A stretch of 37,982 nt of DNA from Sphingobacterium wenxiniae (lineage in GTDB: Bacteria; Bacteroidota; Bacteroidia; Sphingobacteriales; Sphingobacteriaceae), in assembly GCF_900116225.1 (NCBI RefSeq), contig NZ_FOZZ01000019.1, positions 1-37,982 on the forward strand, read 5' to 3'. Positions 25,319 through 33,574 of this stretch are shown one piece after another. A program made the translations under genes and the position numbers. Under the pieces are notes generated by a model. The model had not been told where the DNA came from. It worked only from the letters and a program-made list of their open reading frames with translations, and did not search any database. Numbering within the stretch: position 1 is the stretch's first letter; every line of letters begins with the position of its first letter.

Positions 25319-27154
25319 TTACACGTTGATTTTTTGTGCGGACTGTAGTGAATAAAGATGATGGTATAAGCCACTACCCTTGGACATCAACTCCACATGG
25401 TTGCCTTCTTCCGAAACTGCGCCGTCTTCAATCACGGCAATCTGGTCAGCATCTTTGATGGTGCTTAAGCGGTGGGCAATAATAATGGAGGTCCGGTTGC
25501 GCATAAGTTCTTCCAAGGCCTGTTGTACCATACGTTCAGATTCTGAATCTAATGCTGAAGTGGCCTCATCGAGAATAAGAATGGCGGGGTCTTTGAGCAA
25601 AGCACGAGCAATAGCGATGCGCTGACGTTGTCCTCCGGAGAGCTTTACGCCACGTTCGCCGACCAAGGTGTCATACCCCTCAGGAAAAGCCATGATAAAC
25701 TCGTGGGCATTCGCTCTTTTTGCCGCTTCAATAATGTCCCCGGCATCAGCATCCAAACGCCCGTAGCCGATGTTCTCACGAATCGTACCACCAAAAAGTA
25801 GCACATCTTGTGGGACAATAGCTACCTGATTGCGGATGTCCGTAAGCGAAAACTGATCGCTAGGAATCCCGTCGTAAGCAATCGTTCCGCTGCTTGGTTT
25901 GTAAAATTGAAGGATTAAGGAAGCGATGGTTGATTTTCCTGCTCCGCTTGGTCCTACGAGTGCCAGTTTTTTACCGGCCTTTACGTGAAAGGAAATGTCC
26001 TTTAGGATTGGGGTCTCCTGTCGAGATGGATAAGAGAACCCGACATGACTGAAGGTTAAAGCGCCGTGTATAGACTTGTCGATTTCTTTGTTGCTTTCAG
26101 CTATGCTTATGTCTTCGGTTTGTTCGTCTAAGATTTCAAGCACACGCTCGCTTGCGCCTAACGCACGTTGTATATTGGCGTACAGTTCCGGAAAACTACC
26201 CATTGATCCCGCTACAAACATGGAGTAGAGGATGTAGGTTGTTAAATCACCTACAGATATTTCACCGCTTGAAACTAGGGATGCGCCGTACCAGATGACG
26301 GCAATGATAGCGCCAAAGATGCAAAAGATTATAAAAGATGCAAAAATACCTCTATAGGTAGCACCTTTAACCGCTAATTTGACGACGCTGTCTAATTTTT
26401 GCCCATAGCGTTTGGCTTCGTAATATTCGTTGACGAATGCTTTCACGTTGCTGATGCCTAACAAGGTTTCCTGTACAATGCTGTTGGAATCCGCAAGCTG
26501 GTCTTGGGCCTGTCGGGAAAGGTTACGGATAAAACGCCCAAAAATCATCGCTGTAATGACGATAATAGGCAGGATGCTCAGGTTCATCAAAGCGAGCTTT
26601 GGCGATACAAAAATTAACAGACATACCCCGAACACCAGGCTGATGGTCTGACGAAGGATCTCGGCAATTGTGCTGGTTAATGTATCTTGAATCTGGGCTA
26701 GATCAGCTGAAAGCCTACTGTTTAGTTCCCCAACGCGGCGGTTGGCGAAAAACTCAATAGGTAAAGTGATAAGCCTGTGATAGGTGTCTTTCCTGATATT
26801 TGCTAAGGCTTTTTCGGCGATTTCTACAAAAAGCTTGATACGTCCGAAAGAGATGATAGATTGAAAGAATAAGATAGCCATAGATATACCGCCAATGTAG
26901 AGTACATCCGCAGGTAGCCAAGTGTAGGTTTGTCGCCCCTGCGCAGCATCAATCATTGCTCCCAGCAACGCTGGAAAGGTCAGCATTGTTAGGCTAGACA
27001 AAATAAGAAAAATCATCCCCAATACAAATTTTGTACGGTAGGGACGGAGATACGATAAAAGTTGTAAAGCTTTCTTAACTAATTCCTTGCTTAACTTCGG
27101 TTTAGGTAAATCGTCTGATTGCGTGTTACTGCTATTCAATCTCGCTCTTGCCAT
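25319..27154 (-). CDS. ABC exporter, fused permease and ATPase (MsbA-like)
   Basis: A 611-residue half-transporter with six membrane segments (about 35-310) and a C-terminal nucleotide-binding domain. Walker A is GPSGAGKST (about 400-408), the signature is LSGGQRQRIAIARAL (about 503-517), Walker B is ILILDEATSALD (about 523-534), and the switch His is in AHRLST. It closely resembles the MsbA/BmrA lipid and drug exporter group; the substrate cannot be read from the sequence. The ATG at 27154 is used, one codon after an in-frame TTG. The long gap of repeats after it suggests it ends its own transcript. Confidence 0.9.
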   Translation of the reverse strand: MARARLNSSNTQSDDLPKPKLSKELVKKALQLLSYLRPYRTKFVLGMIFLILSSLTMLTFPALLGAMIDAAQGRQTYTWLPADVLYIGGISMAILFFQSIISFGRIKLFVEIAEKALANIRKDTYHRLITLPIEFFANRRVGELNSRLSADLAQIQDTLTSTIAEILRQTISLVFGVCLLIFVSPKLALMNLSILPIIVITAMIFGRFIRNLSRQAQDQLADSNSIVQETLLGISNVKAFVNEYYEAKRYGQKLDSVVKLAVKGATYRGIFASFIIFCIFGAIIAVIWYGASLVSSGEISVGDLTTYILYSMFVAGSMGSFPELYANIQRALGASERVLEILDEQTEDISIAESNKEIDKSIHGALTFSHVGFSYPSRQETPILKDISFHVKAGKKLALVGPSGAGKSTIASLILQFYKPSSGTIAYDGIPSDQFSLTDIRNQVAIVPQDVLLFGGTIRENIGYGRLDADAGDIIEAAKRANAHEFIMAFPEGYDTLVGERGVKLSGGQRQRIAIARALLKDPAILILDEATSALDSESERMVQQALEELMRNRTSIIIAHRLSTIKDADQIAVIEDGAVSEEGNHVELMSKGSGLYHHLYSLQSAQKINV

Positions 27155-27204
27155 CAAATACTAATTTAAGAGGCAAAAGTACACATATTATTAACGTGAG
27201 CTTA

Positions 27205-27747
27205 TCACTCTTGCGTCAAATTTATGTTTTTTCGGTACAACCACACAATTACGCCTGATAAAACCAGTATGACAAAAACGAGGAGATACACCAATAAATC
27301 TACGTTATGCCCTTCCTCGCCCAATAATTCAATGCGTCCGCGGAGCTGCTCATTTTCTGCCTGTAGCTTGGAAATGGTGCGCATGTAAGCTGTGATTTGC
27401 GCATCGTATTCATTGGCAAGGGATTCATGCCTGTCGCTTTCATTGTCCTTGATGTCCAACAGTTTTTTGGTTTCCAGAAAGATATGATTGTCGGTCAGCA
27501 CGATTTGTCGAAGAATGTCTATGGACTTTTGCATGTCCTTTTTAACTTTGAAAATACCGAAAATGCCTGTTTTTTGTTGTAGGCTGATGTCCAGATCGCC
27601 AAATTTCTTGCTGCGTTCTTCCAGCAGTGTATTGATGCGCTCACGTTGCTGCTCAAAGCCAATAGAATCAGTATTAAGCTGAGGAACGGCCTGGCTATGT
27701 AGAACGAAAGCCAGTAATCCTATCAGTAAGAAAGTAATGTTTTTCAT
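27205..27747 (-). CDS. Membrane-anchored coiled-coil protein of unknown function
   Basis: I do not recognise a family. The 180-residue product has a signal peptide (MKNITFLLIGLLAFVLHSQA), a long charged helical region (about 30-145) with heptad-like spacing, for example ITAYMRTISKLQAENEQLRG, and a single C-terminal membrane segment (about 148-168, LLVYLLVFVILVLSGVIVWLY) followed by a short basic cytoplasmic tail. The body would therefore face the periplasm and may act as a spacer or oligomerising rod. It lies 50 nt upstream of the ABC exporter and 31 nt downstream of the SAM-hydroxide transferase gene, so cotranscription is likely. Confidence 0.75.
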   Translation of the reverse strand: MKNITFLLIGLLAFVLHSQAVPQLNTDSIGFEQQRERINTLLEERSKKFGDLDISLQQKTGIFGIFKVKKDMQKSIDILRQIVLTDNHIFLETKKLLDIKDNESDRHESLANEYDAQITAYMRTISKLQAENEQLRGRIELLGEEGHNVDLLVYLLVFVILVLSGVIVWLYRKNINLTQE

Positions 27748-27778
27748 GTTTGTTCAGACTAAATGGAAGGGGAGAGGT

Positions 27779-28564
27779 TTAACGCTCCAGAAACTCCACC
27801 ATGATGATTTCATCTTGCTGAAGACCGAGCAAACGGCTAGCATGCCCCTTGTTGATCGCGATTTCCAGAAAATTGCTAATTCCGAAAAGACATAGTTTTT
27901 CACCTTCGGGCACTTCGTTATAATGCCAGCTCAGCTTGTTGATAGTTTCATTCCGTTTGAAATGAAGTTGGAAGCTACGGCCTTTTTGCACCTCGTTGAA
28001 CAGGTCTTTGCTGATGTTGCTGATGACGTTGCCAAAGGAATCGATGTAGGATACATGTCCCTTAATGGAGTTGGCGTCTATCAACGGTTGTACCATCACT
28101 CGTTTTAACGGTTTTTCGACGGCCTGCCCGATTTCTGCAAGTACACCGCCTTTTGCAATATGACAGGCGGCTTTAGTCAGTATGTCGGCCAAGGGGAAGT
28201 GCAGGTAGCGTAGGTCTTGCATGATGTCAATCTCGAAAAGCTCCTGCGCATCGTTTTCGCCCAATATGATACTAAAGATACCATTGTCTGCCCCAACAAA
28301 ATAATGGTTGTCAAACTTCATCATCATATAACGCGAACCTTCTTGAAAAACGGTGTCGATGCCGATAAGATGGACAGTTCCAGATGGGAAATATTGATAG
28401 ACATTGCGCAGCATAACAGCGGCTCGTTGTATATCAAAGGAAGGGATTTCATGGGTTATATCTACTAATCTCACATCTGGCAACAGCGATATAATGCTGC
28501 CTTTGAGGGCGGCTTGATAAAAATCGCGATGTCCTAAGTCTGTCGTTAGCGTTATAACTCCCAT
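27779..28564 (-). CDS. SAM hydroxide adenosyltransferase (DUF62 family)
   Basis: A 261-residue enzyme of the family that hydrolyses S-adenosylmethionine to adenosine and methionine using activated hydroxide, related to fluorinases. Visible motifs are ITLTTDLGHRDFY (Asp9), GIDTVF, FVGADNGIFS and the C-terminal domain SYIDSFGNVISNI. The ATG at 28564 matches the usual MGVITLTTDLG start; a longer in-frame start at 28594 would add ten residues. It is divergent from phoH across a 420-bp repeat-bearing region. The physiological purpose in bacteria is unclear. Confidence 0.88.
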   Translation of the reverse strand: MGVITLTTDLGHRDFYQAALKGSIISLLPDVRLVDITHEIPSFDIQRAAVMLRNVYQYFPSGTVHLIGIDTVFQEGSRYMMMKFDNHYFVGADNGIFSIILGENDAQELFEIDIMQDLRYLHFPLADILTKAACHIAKGGVLAEIGQAVEKPLKRVMVQPLIDANSIKGHVSYIDSFGNVISNISKDLFNEVQKGRSFQLHFKRNETINKLSWHYNEVPEGEKLCLFGISNFLEIAINKGHASRLLGLQQDEIIMVEFLER

Positions 28565-28984
28565 AAAGTACCCTGTAAGATACAAAAACCTCAAAAATAT
28601 CCCTGAAAAGGAGAGATGTCTGTGTAATATCGGCTACAAAAGTAGCAAAAGAAAATCCATTATTACCTGCCGAATGGTTGAAAAAGTCTAATTTTTTAGA
28701 GAAAAAATTGATTAACTTTACGTCAGTTCAGTGGGGCACTATATGAAGTGAAAACCTATGAGGTTTAGGGTGAATAGGTTGCCGTATCAGGTGATAAATC
28801 GAGGAACCTTATAGCTTTATACTACTGAGTAGAAAATGAGAAACTTTAAATGAATATTTTTAAAATAAAAACCTATAAGGTTTGGTTATATATCCATGAG
28901 AAAAATAGGGGCTCACGAACACCTCCGTATCAGGCAAAACCTTATAGGTTTAAATTAGAAAACTTTAAAACAGAAAGATAAGAT
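28565..28984. other. 420-bp divergent intergenic region
   Basis: It separates the leftward SAM-hydroxide transferase and the rightward phoH and must hold both promoters. A TACTTTTG (minus strand, 28644-28637) inside a small hairpin GCTAC-AAAA-GTAGC is a possible -7 element for the leftward gene. The right half is occupied by the repeat at 28751-28951. No coding frame is supported. Confidence 0.6.
28751..28951. repeat. Two degenerate copies of a repeat with AAACCTATAAGGTTT ends
   Basis: Copy A runs from AAAACCTATGAGGTTT (28751-28766) through CCGTATCAGG (28782-28791) to AACCTTATAGCTTT (28805-28818). Copy B runs from AAACCTATAAGGTTT (28869-28883) through the same CCGTATCAGG (28925-28934) to AAACCTTATAGGTTT (28937-28951), the exact reverse complement of its left end. 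Both are followed by GAAACTTTAAA or GAAAACTTTAAAA. Confidence 0.75.
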
Positions 28985-29950
28985 TTGAACGAAATGTTGA
29001 TTAACCTCGATGATGTGAACCTGGTTACATTATGGGGAGCTCAGAATGAAAACTTTGAGCTGATAAAAAGAAGTTTTCCCAAATTACGTTTAGTTGCCCG
29101 TGGCAATGACTTGAAGGTGTTAGGCGAAGAAGTGGAGCAACAGCGATTCAAAGCTGCTTTCCAGGGGATTGTCGAGCATATTGAACGTTTTCAGTCGCTA
29201 GATGCTGTGCAATTAGAAGAATTGGTAGGAGCACCGATAAGGACGGAGCGAGCAGAAGAAAAGAAAACGGAACCTGCAGCATTTAAAGGAGAGCCTATTG
29301 TTTATGGTCCAAATGGTCTGATGGTGCGCGCACGCACGCCCAATCAGCGAAGAATGGTGGAGACAATCTCGAAGAACGACATTCTTTTTGCCATTGGACC
29401 TGCAGGGACAGGTAAAACTTATACGGCTGTAGCTTTGGCTGTTCGCGCTTTGCGCAATAAAGAGATTAAGCGTATTATTCTGACTCGCCCGGCTGTAGAG
29501 GCTGGAGAAAATTTAGGTTTCTTGCCGGGGGATTTGAAGGAGAAGGTCGATCCGTATTTACGCCCCTTGTATGATGCACTAGATGATATGATTCCAGCTG
29601 ATAAATTGAAAGATTATTTGGAGCGTCGTATTATAGAGGTTGCTCCACTGGCGTTTATGCGTGGGCGTACGTTGGATAATTGTTTTGTGATTTTGGATGA
29701 GGCGCAGAACGCTACCGATATGCAACTGAAAATGTTTCTCACACGTATGGGCCCTACGGCTAAATTTATAGTTACAGGAGATCTGACGCAAATTGACCTG
29801 CCGAAGAAAAGCCAATCTGGCTTGGCTACTGCTATCAAGCTTTTGGATAATATTGAAGGGATCGATATTATCTACCTCAGTGGTTCGGATGTAGTTCGCC
29901 ATAAATTGGTGAAGCGGATTTTGGAAGCTTATGGAGACCTTCAAAAGTAG
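28985..29950 (+). CDS. phoH: PhoH family ATPase
   Basis: A 321-residue P-loop protein. Residues 1-110 form the PhoH-specific N-terminal domain (FELIKRSFPKLRLVARGND). The ATPase has Walker A GPAGTGKT (138-145), Walker B VILDEAQ (Asp238/Glu239) and TGDLTQIDLP (about 261-270). PhoH proteins are phosphate-regulated in some bacteria and are thought to act on RNA, partly with YbeY; here the role is inferred. The start is uncertain: a TTG at 28985 gives MNEMLINL, which fits the N-terminus I recall for relatives and follows AGATAAG, while an ATG at 28994 would remove three residues. A terminator overlaps the stop codon. Confidence 0.88.
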   Translation: MNEMLINLDDVNLVTLWGAQNENFELIKRSFPKLRLVARGNDLKVLGEEVEQQRFKAAFQGIVEHIERFQSLDAVQLEELVGAPIRTERAEEKKTEPAAFKGEPIVYGPNGLMVRARTPNQRRMVETISKNDILFAIGPAGTGKTYTAVALAVRALRNKEIKRIILTRPAVEAGENLGFLPGDLKEKVDPYLRPLYDALDDMIPADKLKDYLERRIIEVAPLAFMRGRTLDNCFVILDEAQNATDMQLKMFLTRMGPTAKFIVTGDLTQIDLPKKSQSGLATAIKLLDNIEGIDIIYLSGSDVVRHKLVKRILEAYGDLQK

Positions 29951-29979
29951 GAGCAAATAATTATTTGCCCCTACTTTTT
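29943..29979 (+). terminator. Terminator of phoH
   Basis: AAAAGTAGG-A-GCAAATA pairs with TATTTGC-C-CCTACTTTT with one internal mismatch and ends in T-rich sequence. The TAG stop of phoH (29948-29950) is in the left arm. Confidence 0.85.
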
Positions 29980-29999
29980 AATTTTTTCACTTACATTTG
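29964..29999 (+). promoter_or_regulatory. Candidate promoter for purC
   Basis: TACATTTG at 29992-29999 is a full TAnnTTTG match, 17 nt before the purC ATG. A TTTG at 29964-29967 lies 24 bp upstream, slightly far. The -33 element would fall in the right half of the phoH terminator stem. Confidence 0.5.
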
Positions 30000-30016
30000 T
30001 TTTTTTACATTCACAG

Positions 30017-30964
30017 ATGAACGCAATAAAAGAAACTAACTTTCAATTTGATAAGCAGACTGCTTTTTACAGAGGCAAAGTACGCGATGTATATACTATT
30101 GCTGATGATTATTTGGTGATGGTAGCATCGGATCGTATTTCAGCTTTTGACGTAGTGCTGCCGAGGGCTATTCCGTATAAAGGACAGGTGTTGAACCAGA
30201 TTGCTGCTAAATTTTTAGAGTCAACAAAAGACATTCTCCCGAATTGGGTGGTTGATGTTCCAGATCCTAGTGCTACTATCGGTAAAAAATGTGAACCATT
30301 TAAAGTGGAGATGGTTATCCGAGGTTATTTAGCAGGTCATGCTTGGCGTACTTATCGTGATGGAGGAAGAGAGCTTTGTGGTGTGGCTTTGCCAGAAGGC
30401 TTAAAAGAAAATGATAAACTTCCCCAGCCAATAATAACACCTACTACGAAGGCTGCTGTTGGCCATGATGAGGATATTTCGCGATCAGATATCATTGCAC
30501 AAGGAATTGTCAATGAAGAAGATTTTACACAATTAGAGCAATATGCGCATGCGCTTTTTCAGCGCGGCACGGAGATCGCTTTGGAAAGAGGGCTGATTTT
30601 GGTGGATACCAAGTATGAGTTTGGAAAACGTGACGGTCAAATCTATCTAATGGATGAAATCCATACGCCGGATTCTTCTCGTTACTTCTATGCAGAGGGT
30701 TATGCTGAGCGTCAGGAAAATGGCGAACCGCAAAGGCAATTGTCCAAAGAGTTTGTTCGGGAATGGTTGATGGAGAACGGGTTTCAGGGAAAAGATGGAC
30801 AACAGGTTCCAGAGATGACGGATGAGATTGTCCATTCCATTTCAGACCGTTATATTGAGCTTTTTGAACATATTACAGGTGAGAAATTCCAACGTGCGGA
30901 AGGTGAAGAAGCGATAGCGCGGGTAGAGCGGAATGTGGCGGAAGCATTGAAAAACATTGTGTAG
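30017..30964 (+). CDS. purC: Phosphoribosylaminoimidazole-succinocarboxamide synthase
   Basis: A 315-residue SAICAR synthase joining CAIR and aspartate with ATP in de novo purine synthesis. Recognisable motifs are GKVRDVYTI (20-28), [13 protein letters not shown] (37-49), [17 protein letters not shown] (about 97-113), [10 protein letters not shown] and [11 protein letters not shown]. The length is that of the larger SAICAR synthases rather than the roughly 240-residue E. coli type. No other pur gene is nearby. The mRNA leader would be about 12 nt if the adjacent promoter call is right. The STAS gene follows after 62 nt. Confidence 0.95.
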   Translation: MNAIKETNFQFDKQTAFYRGKVRDVYTIADDYLVMVASDRISAFDVVLPRAIPYKGQVLNQIAAKFLESTKDILPNWVVDVPDPSATIGKKCEPFKVEMVIRGYLAGHAWRTYRDGGRELCGVALPEGLKENDKLPQPIITPTTKAAVGHDEDISRSDIIAQGIVNEEDFTQLEQYAHALFQRGTEIALERGLILVDTKYEFGKRDGQIYLMDEIHTPDSSRYFYAEGYAERQENGEPQRQLSKEFVREWLMENGFQGKDGQQVPEMTDEIVHSISDRYIELFEHITGEKFQRAEGEEAIARVERNVAEALKNIV

Positions 30965-31026
30965 CGTAATAATCAAGTGATAAATAAAGTGATGATGGTG
31001 ATGGAAGGTAATAAAAACATAAAAAA

Positions 31027-31401
31027 ATGAAATTTACAGTGGATAAGCATGACCGCTATGTAGTCATTGAACCTTTGACTGATGTGTTGAATGGAGAGGC
31101 TGCGGTAAAGCTTAAAGGAGAGTTTATGTTGCGTAATACAGGTGGACAGCGCAATATTGTGCTAGATCTACGACATGTGGAACAAGCTGATGAGGATGGT
31201 TTACGCGTAGGGTTATTGGCGCGTAGATTATGCAAATCTACAGGTGGATATTTCATATTGACAGGCTTGCATCAGAATGTTCGTGATTTTATCCGCCTGT
31301 CCAATTTGGAGGGTTATTTTAAGATTGTGGATTCTTTGGCCGAAGCCGAGACCTTAATTTTTGGTAACGAGATCCGTTTGGATTTGAAAGCTGGACAATA
31401 A
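31027..31401 (+). CDS. STAS-domain protein with acidic residue at the phosphosite
   Basis: A 124-residue single STAS domain of the anti-anti-sigma (SpoIIAA/RsbV) type. The conserved VLDLRHVEQADEDGL corresponds to VLDL...DSSGL in phosphorylatable members; here the two serines are Glu56 and Asp57. The gene lies 4 nt before rnz and is cotranslated or at least cotranscribed with it. No RsbW-type kinase, PP2C phosphatase or sigma factor is encoded nearby. If it still binds a partner kinase it would behave as a permanently modified form; it may instead have another binding role. Confidence 0.85.
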   Translation: MKFTVDKHDRYVVIEPLTDVLNGEAAVKLKGEFMLRNTGGQRNIVLDLRHVEQADEDGLRVGLLARRLCKSTGGYFILTGLHQNVRDFIRLSNLEGYFKIVDSLAEAETLIFGNEIRLDLKAGQ

Positions 31402-31405
31402 ACGG

Positions 31406-32329
31406 ATGAAATTTGAAGTTTTGATTTTGGGAAATAGTTCGGCGACACCTATGTATGGGCGTCACCCAACTTCTCAGGTGATAAATTTCAATGAACAGCT
31501 GTTTTTGATAGACTGCGGTGAGGGGACACAGATGCAGCTGTTTCGATATGGTGTTAAAAGCAACCGTATTAACCATATTTTTATCAGCCATCTGCACGGC
31601 GACCATTATTTGGGGTTGGTAGGCTTGTTATCCTCTCTACATCTTATGGGGCGGAAAGCCGATTTGCATTTGTATGGACCACCTGCCTTGGAAGAGATTA
31701 TTGAGATACAGTTTAAGCACTCTGCTACGGTATTAAATTATAATCTGCTTTTTCATCCGACCAATCCTAATAAGCCAGAGGTTATTTTTGCTGCCCCAGC
31801 GCTCAAGGTAACATCTTTTCCTTTAAAACACCGTATCCCATGTACAGGCTTTCGCTTTGATGAGGGAAAACGAGCCGCGACTTTGAATGCGGAGGCTGTG
31901 GAAAGGCTGAATATACCGACACCTTATTTACGTTTATTGAAAAAAGGTATTGATTATGCGGATGCAGATGGTAAGCTTTATCGTGCTGAAGACCTGACCT
32001 ATCCTGCGCCAAAATCCCGAAGCTATGCCTATTGCTCTGATACTATGGTCTTCGATGATTATCTTTCCAATATCCAAAATGTTGACTTGCTGTATCATGA
32101 GGCTACGTTTATGCATGATATGTTAGACAGGGCAAAAGATACTTTTCATACAACGGCTCAGCAAGCAGGCGAGGTAGCCAAACAAGTCGGAGCGCAGAAG
32201 TTACTGCTTGGGCATTATTCCGCACGTTATAAAGATTTACAGCCTTTGCTGGAGGAGTCTAAATCGGTTTTCATATCTACTGAACTCTCGGAAGAAGGGA
32301 GTTGGTATGCTGTTGGCTATAAGCAGTAA
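31406..32329 (+). CDS. rnz: Ribonuclease Z (tRNA 3' endonuclease)
   Basis: A 307-residue metallo-beta-lactamase-fold enzyme that trims tRNA 3' ends. The zinc motif is HLHGDH in FISHLHGDHYLGLVGLL (about 57-73). Further ligands lie in LKHRIPCTGFRF, YCSDT and LLGHYSARY, and the tRNase Z signature EATFMHD precedes the final helix. The single-length form fits bacteria. Since the tRNA-Asp genes in this window lack an encoded CCA, this activity would be needed for their maturation. A 16-bp hairpin overlaps the stop. Confidence 0.95.
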   Translation: MKFEVLILGNSSATPMYGRHPTSQVINFNEQLFLIDCGEGTQMQLFRYGVKSNRINHIFISHLHGDHYLGLVGLLSSLHLMGRKADLHLYGPPALEEIIEIQFKHSATVLNYNLLFHPTNPNKPEVIFAAPALKVTSFPLKHRIPCTGFRFDEGKRAATLNAEAVERLNIPTPYLRLLKKGIDYADADGKLYRAEDLTYPAPKSRSYAYCSDTMVFDDYLSNIQNVDLLYHEATFMHDMLDRAKDTFHTTAQQAGEVAKQVGAQKLLLGHYSARYKDLQPLLEESKSVFISTELSEEGSWYAVGYKQ

Positions 32330-32373
32330 GCCAAGAACTATCTTCTATTTGCTTGTAGCTTACGGCTTATAGC
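32316..32373. repeat. Imperfect inverted repeat at the end of rnz
   Basis: 16 bp at 32316-32331 pair with 32358-32373 with one mismatch. The rnz TAA stop (32327-32329) is in the left arm. There is no T-tract, so it is either a weak terminator or part of an interspersed repeat. Confidence 0.6.
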
Positions 32374-32456
32374 TATTTGCTGGCGCAAAAAATAGGGATT
32401 TTGTATATTTTTCCGCATATTTACGGCGCAAAATAGAATATAATCAGACAATTAAT

Positions 32457-33521
32457 ATGTCTTTCAACTTAAACAACCTACTTCGGGACAACATCAAAAA
32501 GCTTGTTCCATACTCTTCTGCACGTGATGAATTTAAAGGAGAGGCTTCTGTATTATTGGATGCCAATGAAAATGCGTTTGGTTCGCCGTACACAACGAAC
32601 TACCATCGTTACCCCGATCCGTTACAGCATCGTGTAAAAGAGAAAATATATAAAATCAAAGGTGTCCCCACAGAAAATATCTTCTTGGGTAATGGCAGTG
32701 ATGAAGCGATTGATATCCTTTTTCGAGCTTTCTGTCGTCCTGGAAAAGATAATGTTATCCTTGTGCCACCAACATACGGTATGTATGAGGTTTCGGCAAA
32801 TATTAATGATGTGGAATGCCGCAAGGTGAATCTTACCCGTGATTTTCAGTTGGATATCGATGGAATTGAGGCTGCGGTAGATGGGAATACAAAGCTGATT
32901 TTTGTCTGTTCACCCAATAATCCAACGGGCAACAGTATCCGAAGACAGGATATTGAAACGTTATTGGTGAACTTTGAAGGATTGGTCGTGGTGGACGAGG
33001 CGTATATCAATTTTTCTAAATTACCATCGTTTACGAAGGATTTATCGGAATTTCCGAATCTGGTGGTTTTGCAGACTTTGTCCAAGGCTTGGGGGTTGGC
33101 AGCTTTGCGTTTAGGAATGGCTTTTGCCAGCAAGGATATTATTGCAGTTTTCAATAAGATAAAGCCTCCGTACAATATCAATCAGGCAACCCAGGAGATT
33201 GTTCTGGAAGCTCTGGATAATGTGACGTTGGTCAACACATGGATACAGGAAGTGGTCAGTGAACGGGAAAAATTAGCAGTTGCGTTAAGTTCGCTGGAGC
33301 AGGTGGAGCACGTAACCCCATCGGATGCCAATTTTATCTTGGTGAAATTGCAGGAGCCACGTGCGTTGTATAATTTTTTGGTAAGCAAAGGTATTATCGT
33401 CAGAGACCGATCAAGAGTAGAGCTATGTGAAGGCTGTCTGCGGATTACGGTAGGAACACCCGAAGAAAATGTCGCCTTATTGGAAATGGTCGCCGTGTTT
33501 TATGGTAGCTCATCCTTATAA
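32457..33521 (+). CDS. hisC: Histidinol-phosphate aminotransferase
   Basis: A 354-residue fold-type I PLP enzyme converting imidazole-acetol phosphate and glutamate to histidinol phosphate. Typical blocks are [11 protein letters not shown] (34-44), NPTGN with its upstream [11 protein letters not shown], and the PLP-lysine segment [16 protein letters not shown] with Lys210. CLRITVGT near the end carries the phosphate-binding Arg. It opens the histidine cluster here, followed by hisB after 53 nt. hisG and hisD, which often come before it, are absent; rnz stands upstream instead. Confidence 0.95.
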   Translation: MSFNLNNLLRDNIKKLVPYSSARDEFKGEASVLLDANENAFGSPYTTNYHRYPDPLQHRVKEKIYKIKGVPTENIFLGNGSDEAIDILFRAFCRPGKDNVILVPPTYGMYEVSANINDVECRKVNLTRDFQLDIDGIEAAVDGNTKLIFVCSPNNPTGNSIRRQDIETLLVNFEGLVVVDEAYINFSKLPSFTKDLSEFPNLVVLQTLSKAWGLAALRLGMAFASKDIIAVFNKIKPPYNINQATQEIVLEALDNVTLVNTWIQEVVSEREKLAVALSSLEQVEHVTPSDANFILVKLQEPRALYNFLVSKGIIVRDRSRVELCEGCLRITVGTPEENVALLEMVAVFYGSSSL

Positions 33522-33574
33522 TCATCAATAATCTGTGTAACCGAGCTTTCGAGTTCATCGAAGATAATCAAAAA

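Noticed and set aside
32330..32456. Histidine attenuator with leader peptide before hisC
   Set aside because: No short frame with consecutive His codons and no terminator/antiterminator pair is visible; only the inverted repeat after rnz.
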